DNA from: an uncultured Clostridia bacterium
GTDB lineage: Bacteria > Bacillota > Clostridia > Christensenellales > UBA1242
Direction: 5' to 3'
Assembly (NCBI GenBank): GCA_934757845.1
Contig: CAKVLQ010000010.1
Span: 1-37,719 of the forward strand
DNA length: 37,719 nt
Shown: positions 34,201 to 37,719 of the stretch, piece by piece
How the letters are laid out: each line of letters opens with the position of its first letter
Position numbering within the stretch: position 1 is the stretch's first letter
Translations under genes and position numbers: made by a program
The notes under the pieces: generated by a model
Seen by the model: the letters and a program-made list of their open reading frames with translations, nothing else
Told to the model about the DNA's origin: nothing
Database searches by the model: none

Positions 34201-34574
34201 TAACAATTTCCCAAATTGACCTTGAATATGTTTTTTCAGGAACTGAAATTAATCCTTTAAAATTAACCTATTACAAATCACTATTTAATAAATTTAAAGA
34301 AGTTATAACTCCAAGCACCTTTGGCAAGATTGTTAAAGGAAATGGCATAGTCGAATATAATTTTACTGCCGAGCAAATTGCCGTGTTTGCTGTGCAAGAT
34401 AATGATTGTATAATTGAAATTAACATAGACGGCAAAACTCAAACCATTAATGTCAACAAATCAAACAAAAAACAAAACATATTTCTTGCCACAAATTTAT
34501 CAAATAAAGAGCACAAAATAACAATAACCGTTGTTAAAGGAAAATTGTGTCTAGACTCCTTTCTTATAAATTAA
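31287..34574 (+). CDS. Secreted or membrane-anchored M60-like metallopeptidase
   Basis: 1,095 residues. The basic start and hydrophobic segment 10-33 form a signal anchor. Residues about 155-560 carry the M60/enhancin-type gluzincin site: HEFNH at 391-395 with Glu392 as catalytic base, and EVTNN with Glu409 as the likely third zinc ligand. M60 enzymes cut mucin-type O-glycoproteins. An Ig/cadherin-like module follows (about 594-650), then a PA14-like module (653-800, YSSRVYNTVDEAI...FAGYTNV). Next is a discoidin/F5-8-C-like domain (836-983, with ENILDGNIDTFYH, LGQSVRCNKITI and YKIYVTD) and a final beta domain. The accessory modules probably bind glycans. It is monocistronic with its own promoter and terminator. 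Confidence 0.9.
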   Translation: MRKRTRKNRHIFLNLTLIFLISILIFGITFIVLQNLNNNYEVMQMSNVYYGKAMQQVDNKRYALRRVQTKTSNEGKNSRYPTYGTSLSNITSEEKDNLLAENALLIASSTTYDEIDKNGNLLLNGEKTGRKLYKHTSSEGMYYGDVSDNEQAVSQTITITPTEQRNYITGLYAPAGEVVKIKISSEDLEKIGGELIVCVGQVSHRNNVNNIWKARNDFSRMPVVGNIFTISKETSYVGNFLGGPIYVYPKKINSTFSVTISGAVRYPYYIHGLTTKEEFEKMKTLSAPYFDFEVWDLGVRHSGPKKFANFDYDNLVKVGNLWEKICRTSRQVPASANATIGVGFVYDCFVAAGSACAFQGGHSWVNAPCSWLGSALDYESMTANGFWGVIHEFNHLYQSYGMYDTKTNEVTNNATSLLSYVLYTNISSMRSENDSSLSHWNKYTDPSRSLRETISLAESGEAQFALNCYADIIHSFGTDIFTKATQLQKGFGVNNWYEALSQATGYNMTYYFEELLHQNLSNEVKAKYNLDSLPTFVPVASLYQTGRNYFAGEEECFVETVKPFEIEKGEDYILDFNKYLIIPKDFNFVITQITSPQNGTLEKQEENIYKYTPNNNDYSGTIKVTIKLLHDTIQTKDVTLLINLKQKISNLLNITRYSYSSRVYNTVDEAISNNFAGYTNVETLKSNSTFLNKIANNHIGIVEGKVYIETDGNYAFCLRSGRGNNTLFLGVNSKDNLTKVLDLNSDHGGFSLSGEHIVNLSLKAGDYVYFKEITLSKHYNNDAFTELGLANLSLTNPSMKTIPSQYLFNNNVSKTKYNFVSNEKYPKEYKSQITLEKADLSKQKIVSVNHSCWGNTTKIENILDGNIDTFYHNNQNNFVSESNPFILVVNLGQSVRCNKITITSRKSGQLNLPSTFKLYGGNDETNMKLLGTFENLSLINNTVVAYFDEAEISYYKIYVTDTKSATNGNKYVTISQIDLEYVFSGTEINPLKLTYYKSLFNKFKEVITPSTFGKIVKGNGIVEYNFTAEQIAVFAVQDNDCIIEINIDGKTQTINVNKSNKKQNIFLATNLSNKEHKITITVVKGKLCLDSFLIN

Positions 34575-34590
34575 CAATTTAATATTAATC

Positions 34591-34620
34591 AAAAAACCAC
34601 CAAATTTAGGTGGTTTTTTT
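34591..34620. terminator. Bidirectional terminator
   Basis: AAAAAACCACC, loop AAATTTA, GGTGGTTTTTTT, between the convergent M60 and Mrr-type genes. Confidence 0.93.
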
Positions 34621-34663
34621 GTAAATTTATTATATTAATAAAAAACTTTATTTAAACGATTTT

Positions 34664-35506
34664 TTATTCAAATTCCGATTTTATTTCAATTTCTATATTA
34701 TCTTTTGAATAATTCCAAACAGCGATTTTGGGGATGTATATATTATTATTTATAATTAACCCTTCATTTTTGTATAATTGAGTAACACCGCCCAAATAAG
34801 TTCTATCGGCATTGATATTAAGCGTGTATTCTTTATTATTAATTTTAAGTGTTAATTGCTTAATTGACTTTGATAAATCTTTCTCTATTTCGGTAGGAAT
34901 TCTTAATATTCTGGCACGAATATCATTTAGTGATATTTTTTTACTTACCACCAATTTATTAGTTTCATTATTTGAGATTTGAATGCAACTATTTGTTGAT
35001 TTATTATTCAAAGTGAGATTTTCTAATGATTTTGAATCAAATATTGGTTTTAAATTGAACCCTAATCCAATAGAAATGCATTGTTGTATAAGAGATTTTC
35101 CATCTATAAGAATTATTTGTCTTGATTTATCTTCTTCTGCAAATTCTTTTGCCCCTTTTGGAAATTTTGCTGTTGTAATAAAAATGCCTTTATAATTTAA
35201 TGGCATTACGCCTCTCAATTCTCTTAAATCTTTAATAGAAATTGTTTTTGATGGTTTGTAACATTTTGCTTGAACATAATATTTTACCTCATCTAAATTC
35301 GACAACCCATTAATGCCTGCTTTTACACATGTTAAATCTATTCCACCATCTTTAGATTTTTGAGTTACAGTTACTTCTTCCAAACCAAGCCTTTCCAAAA
35401 AGTATTTAAGAAATTCTTCAAACTCATACCCATTATCAAAAGAATTATATAACTTCTCTACACTTTCTTTCAACTCTATCTCGTTTAATTCAATTATATT
35501 ACTCAC
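34664..35506 (-). CDS. Mrr-type restriction endonuclease
   Basis: 280 residues from a GTG start, with AAAGGAGAAG ahead. The N-terminal half is an Mrr_cat PD-(D/E)XK domain: YEFEEFLKYFLERLG (27-41), KDGGIDL with Asp57, YVQAKCYK with Gln79 and Lys81, then IKDLRELRGVM and GIFITTAKF. Mrr-type enzymes cleave foreign, often modified, DNA. The C-terminal half (about 180-280) is beta-rich and not recognised; it may be a recognition domain. It is divergent from the KAP-like NTPase gene, and the two may form a defence pair. Confidence 0.85.
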   Translation of the reverse strand: MSNIIELNEIELKESVEKLYNSFDNGYEFEEFLKYFLERLGLEEVTVTQKSKDGGIDLTCVKAGINGLSNLDEVKYYVQAKCYKPSKTISIKDLRELRGVMPLNYKGIFITTAKFPKGAKEFAEEDKSRQIILIDGKSLIQQCISIGLGFNLKPIFDSKSLENLTLNNKSTNSCIQISNNETNKLVVSKKISLNDIRARILRIPTEIEKDLSKSIKQLTLKINNKEYTLNINADRTYLGGVTQLYKNEGLIINNNIYIPKIAVWNYSKDNIEIEIKSEFE

Positions 35507-35640
35507 TATTCTTCTCCTTTGTAATTAACAACTATTTTTGTATATATCCACTTTTACATTTCTTGACAAATATCATTATCTTCTTTAACTCTTTCAATAT
35601 TACATAACACTTTATAAAAATAATTTATTATAATGACAGA

Positions 35641-35784
35641 CTAATAATTATTTATAATACAAAACCAAACGATAGCGAAGAAATAGTAATTAACAGCAAA
35701 GAAGATATAGAAAAAACTAAGAATACAATTATTAATTTAAAAGAAAAAGTCGCTTGGCGATGTTCACGCCAAACGACTAGTTAA
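35641..35784 (+). pseudogene. Possible C-terminal remnant of an unknown gene
   Basis: An open stretch of 47 codons reads as a normal charged protein tail (KPNDSEEIVINSKEDIEKTK...) and ends at TAA 35782. It has no ATG or ribosome binding site in this frame, so it is probably a leftover of a deleted gene. The hairpin at 35748-35778 lies inside its last codons. Confidence 0.35.
35748..35778. repeat. GC-rich hairpin in the defence-gene spacer
   Basis: AGTCGCTTGGCG and CGCCAAACGACT pair at 11 of 12 positions around loop ATGTTCA. It is much richer in GC than its surroundings and is not followed by a T run, so it is not an ordinary terminator. Confidence 0.7.
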
Positions 35785-35860
35785 TGGCGGAGCCAATGCT
35801 ATCCAATTCTAACTTTAAAGTGTATGTTGGTGATAGGTGGATAAGGTTGTCGATAAATTA

Positions 35861-35889
35861 TTGAATTATGAGATATAGTTTGGTATAAT
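35861..35889 (+). promoter_or_regulatory. Promoter of the KAP-like NTPase gene
   Basis: TTGAAT (35861-35866), a 17-base spacer and TATAAT (35884-35889) with a TGG extension. Transcription would start close to the ribosome binding site TAGGAG (35895-35900), leaving an unusually short leader. Confidence 0.75.
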
Positions 35890-35906
35890 AACTTTAGGAG
35901 AAAGAT

Positions 35907-37628
35907 ATGGAAGCAAAAAACATAAAAAACGTTATTAATAGATTAATTACAAGCAATGAAACTGCAATCTTGATTAGTGGACCTTGGGGAATAGGAAAAA
36001 CATACGAGATTAAGGAGTATATAAAATCAAAAGCTCAAGATGTTAAAGATAAAAAATTGAAGATTGCTTATTCTTCACTTTTCGGAAAAAATTCTATTGA
36101 TGAAGTAAATACCGAGTTGTATCAGTTAATACACCCAGCAAAAAAAGTTTTGAATACTATTACTAATGTTGCTAAATTGATAAATATAGGTGTTGGATTC
36201 TCTTGCGGGATAAATTTAAACATTGATGATGAACATTTAAAACTTCGTGAAAAATTAAAATCTAAAAAAAATATTCCCTACCTGATTATACTTGATGATT
36301 TTGAACGAAAAAGCGATAAAATTACTGCAGAAGAGTTACTGGGATTTATAAATAATTTAATTAATCAAGGATTTAAAGTCGTTGTTTTGGCTGATTTAGA
36401 CACTAAATATGGGAAAAAAAATAAAAAATATGAAATAGAAAAACTCGAAAATGATAAAGTTACAACAGAAAAATTTATTTCTAAAATCAATTTAAGTGAT
36501 GATATTCTAGGTTTCTACAAAGAAAAAATTTTTGATAGAATTTATAAAATAACGGAAACACCTGAAGACGTTATAAGAACTATTTTTGCTGAGAACATAA
36601 ACCTTATTGCGGACAAATTAATGATAGAATTTAATAAAAATATAAGAATGGCAATAAAAGCCAATTCTTTATTCCTTCAAATCCAAGATTATATAAAATC
36701 TAATTCTTATAATTGTAATAAATTTGAACAAATTATGAAAATATGTATATACTGCGTTAATGAATTGATGACTAATAAGTATTCCATAATATATAGTGAT
36801 AAATGCAAAGAAAGTGATTATTTAAAATACTGTGAAAAATCTTTTGGTAACATTATTACTTCTTATGACAAATTTTTAAGAGATGATTTTAATTTAGTTG
36901 AAGCAATTAATGATATATATTTAAATGAAGATTATTCTTTATTAGATGAAATATTTAATCCAAAAGATGAAAATATCTTAAAATCTTGTTTTTTTTGTTC
37001 GGATGAAAATAAGGTAAATATTATAAAAAAACAATACGAACTTATATTATCAATTCCAGATGATTTAAATTACAATCACTCGACAATAAATCAGCTCATT
37101 AGAGATTGGTATTGTTATGCGGATTATGTGGATTTATCTTTCATAGACAAAGAAGAATTATTTAAAAAATTAAACAAACTCAACTTTAGATTAGATAGCT
37201 TTGGTGAACAAAATGAAACTTTTATTAATATTATCAAAGAATATAAAGAGTTTTGCAATAATCAAATAAAATATAGCCTTACATCTAAATTGGTGTTAAA
37301 TGATTTAAAAGAATTGAAATCAGGGTTGTATGAAATAACTAACAAATATAGTAATTTAGATGACGAGTCTAAAGAGTACATTAAATCTAATCTAAAAGAA
37401 AACAACTTCTTCTTACAAAAAATAGATGGTGATATTAATGACGAATTTTGGGGTATAAACCATTTGGTTTGTCAGATAATAAAGGAGTATATTCCAGATT
37501 TAAAAAATGATTTATTAAACCTTTTAAATGGAATAAAACGAAAATATCCAAATGATAAATCCTGTGAATATAGAGTTAACTCATTAATAAAGCAGTATGA
37601 TTTAGACATGAAAAAGGAAGAAGTTTAA
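35907..37628 (+). CDS. KAP-like P-loop NTPase
   Basis: 573 residues. Walker A is GPWGIGKT at 25-32 and Walker B is YLIILDDFERKS with Asp130 and Asp131; the VVVLADLDTKYG strand follows as in KAP/STAND-type NTPases. The remaining 380 residues are helical and Lys/Asn/Glu-rich with no recognised domain and no clear membrane segment. KAP-family NTPases are common in phage-defence and mobile loci, where the ATPase usually senses or drives an effector. Next to a divergent Mrr-type nuclease, a defence role is plausible but inferred. The ATG follows TAGGAG. Confidence 0.75.
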   Translation: MEAKNIKNVINRLITSNETAILISGPWGIGKTYEIKEYIKSKAQDVKDKKLKIAYSSLFGKNSIDEVNTELYQLIHPAKKVLNTITNVAKLINIGVGFSCGINLNIDDEHLKLREKLKSKKNIPYLIILDDFERKSDKITAEELLGFINNLINQGFKVVVLADLDTKYGKKNKKYEIEKLENDKVTTEKFISKINLSDDILGFYKEKIFDRIYKITETPEDVIRTIFAENINLIADKLMIEFNKNIRMAIKANSLFLQIQDYIKSNSYNCNKFEQIMKICIYCVNELMTNKYSIIYSDKCKESDYLKYCEKSFGNIITSYDKFLRDDFNLVEAINDIYLNEDYSLLDEIFNPKDENILKSCFFCSDENKVNIIKKQYELILSIPDDLNYNHSTINQLIRDWYCYADYVDLSFIDKEELFKKLNKLNFRLDSFGEQNETFINIIKEYKEFCNNQIKYSLTSKLVLNDLKELKSGLYEITNKYSNLDDESKEYIKSNLKENNFFLQKIDGDINDEFWGINHLVCQIIKEYIPDLKNDLLNLLNGIKRKYPNDKSCEYRVNSLIKQYDLDMKKEEV

Positions 37629-37640
37629 ACTTCTTCCTTT
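37613..37640. terminator. Perfect palindromic terminator overlapping the stop codon
   Basis: AAAGGAAGAAG and CTTCTTCCTTT pair around TTTAAA, with the TAA stop of the NTPase gene in the loop. It separates two convergent genes. Confidence 0.75.
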
Positions 37641-37645
37641 TAGTT

Positions 37646-37719
37646 CTATTGATTGTTTTGCAAGTGAGAATAAACTTCTTTTGCAGTAAGATTTTGAGAG
37701 TTGCCAAAGGTTTCGGCAA
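37646..37719 (-). CDS. C-terminal end of a gene running off the window
   Basis: On the minus strand an open frame enters from the right edge and ends at TAG 37648-37646. The last 23 residues (AETFGNSQNLTAKEVYSHLQ and three more) look like genuine protein. They are too few to assign a family. It is convergent with the NTPase gene and shares its terminator. Confidence 0.55.
   Translation of the reverse strand, partial: AETFGNSQNLTAKEVYSHLQNNQ

Noticed and set aside
34983..35195. Plus-strand frame inside the Mrr-type gene
   Set aside because: Antisense to a well-supported nuclease and without a start signal.

Overview
The window is strongly AT-rich and looks like the chromosome of a low-GC Gram-positive bacterium, most likely an uncultured gut Clostridia/Bacillota lineage. 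The grounds are AAGGAG-type ribosome binding sites, CCA-encoding tRNA genes, a WxL-type wall-binding domain, very large InlB B-repeat surface proteins, a collagen-like protein and an M60 (mucin-type) peptidase. No rRNA, sortase gene, LPXTG motif or outer-membrane protein was seen, and the species cannot be named from this sequence.

Region 1 (1-7,600) is an accessory segment behind two tRNA genes, Ala(TGC) and Ile(GAT). A repeat that starts in the 3' half of tRNA-Ile and runs through two downstream terminators occurs at 192-442 and again, with a broken tRNA-Ile copy, at 3764-4095. A shorter relative lies at 7444-7564. These copies bracket two cargo modules. The first is a phage-derived minus-strand operon: P27-type small terminase, ParB-like protein, methyltransferase-like protein, SPL-type radical SAM enzyme and DUF488 protein. 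The second is a plus-strand operon: PPP-family phosphatase with a GreA/GreB-like tail, ADP-ribosylglycohydrolase and a PD-(D/E)XK nuclease with a zinc ribbon.

Region 2 (7,600-34,600) is a cell-surface locus. In order it holds a beta-helix/WxL protein without a signal peptide, a small membrane protein, and a fusion of cytoplasmic HTH, membrane helix, trypsin-like protease and InlB repeats. A 6-TM protein follows, then a giant surface protein of about 2,658 residues with a papain-like domain that has lost its catalytic Cys and His. The rest are a collagen-like protein, a 1,917-residue beta-rich repeat protein with a membrane partner, a 4-TM protein, and a secreted M60-like metallopeptidase with PA14-like and discoidin-like domains. 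Convergent pairs are separated by clear bidirectional terminators.

Region 3 (34,600-37,719) looks like a small defence cluster. An Mrr-type restriction endonuclease and a KAP-like P-loop NTPase are divergently transcribed across a 400-base spacer holding a coding remnant and a GC-rich hairpin. The C-terminus of another minus-strand gene runs off the right edge.

The most unusual items are the transmembrane HTH-protease-InlB fusion, the pseudo-papain giant protein, and the tRNA-Ile-derived repeats that frame interchangeable cargo modules. All functions are inferred from motifs read by eye; no database search was run.
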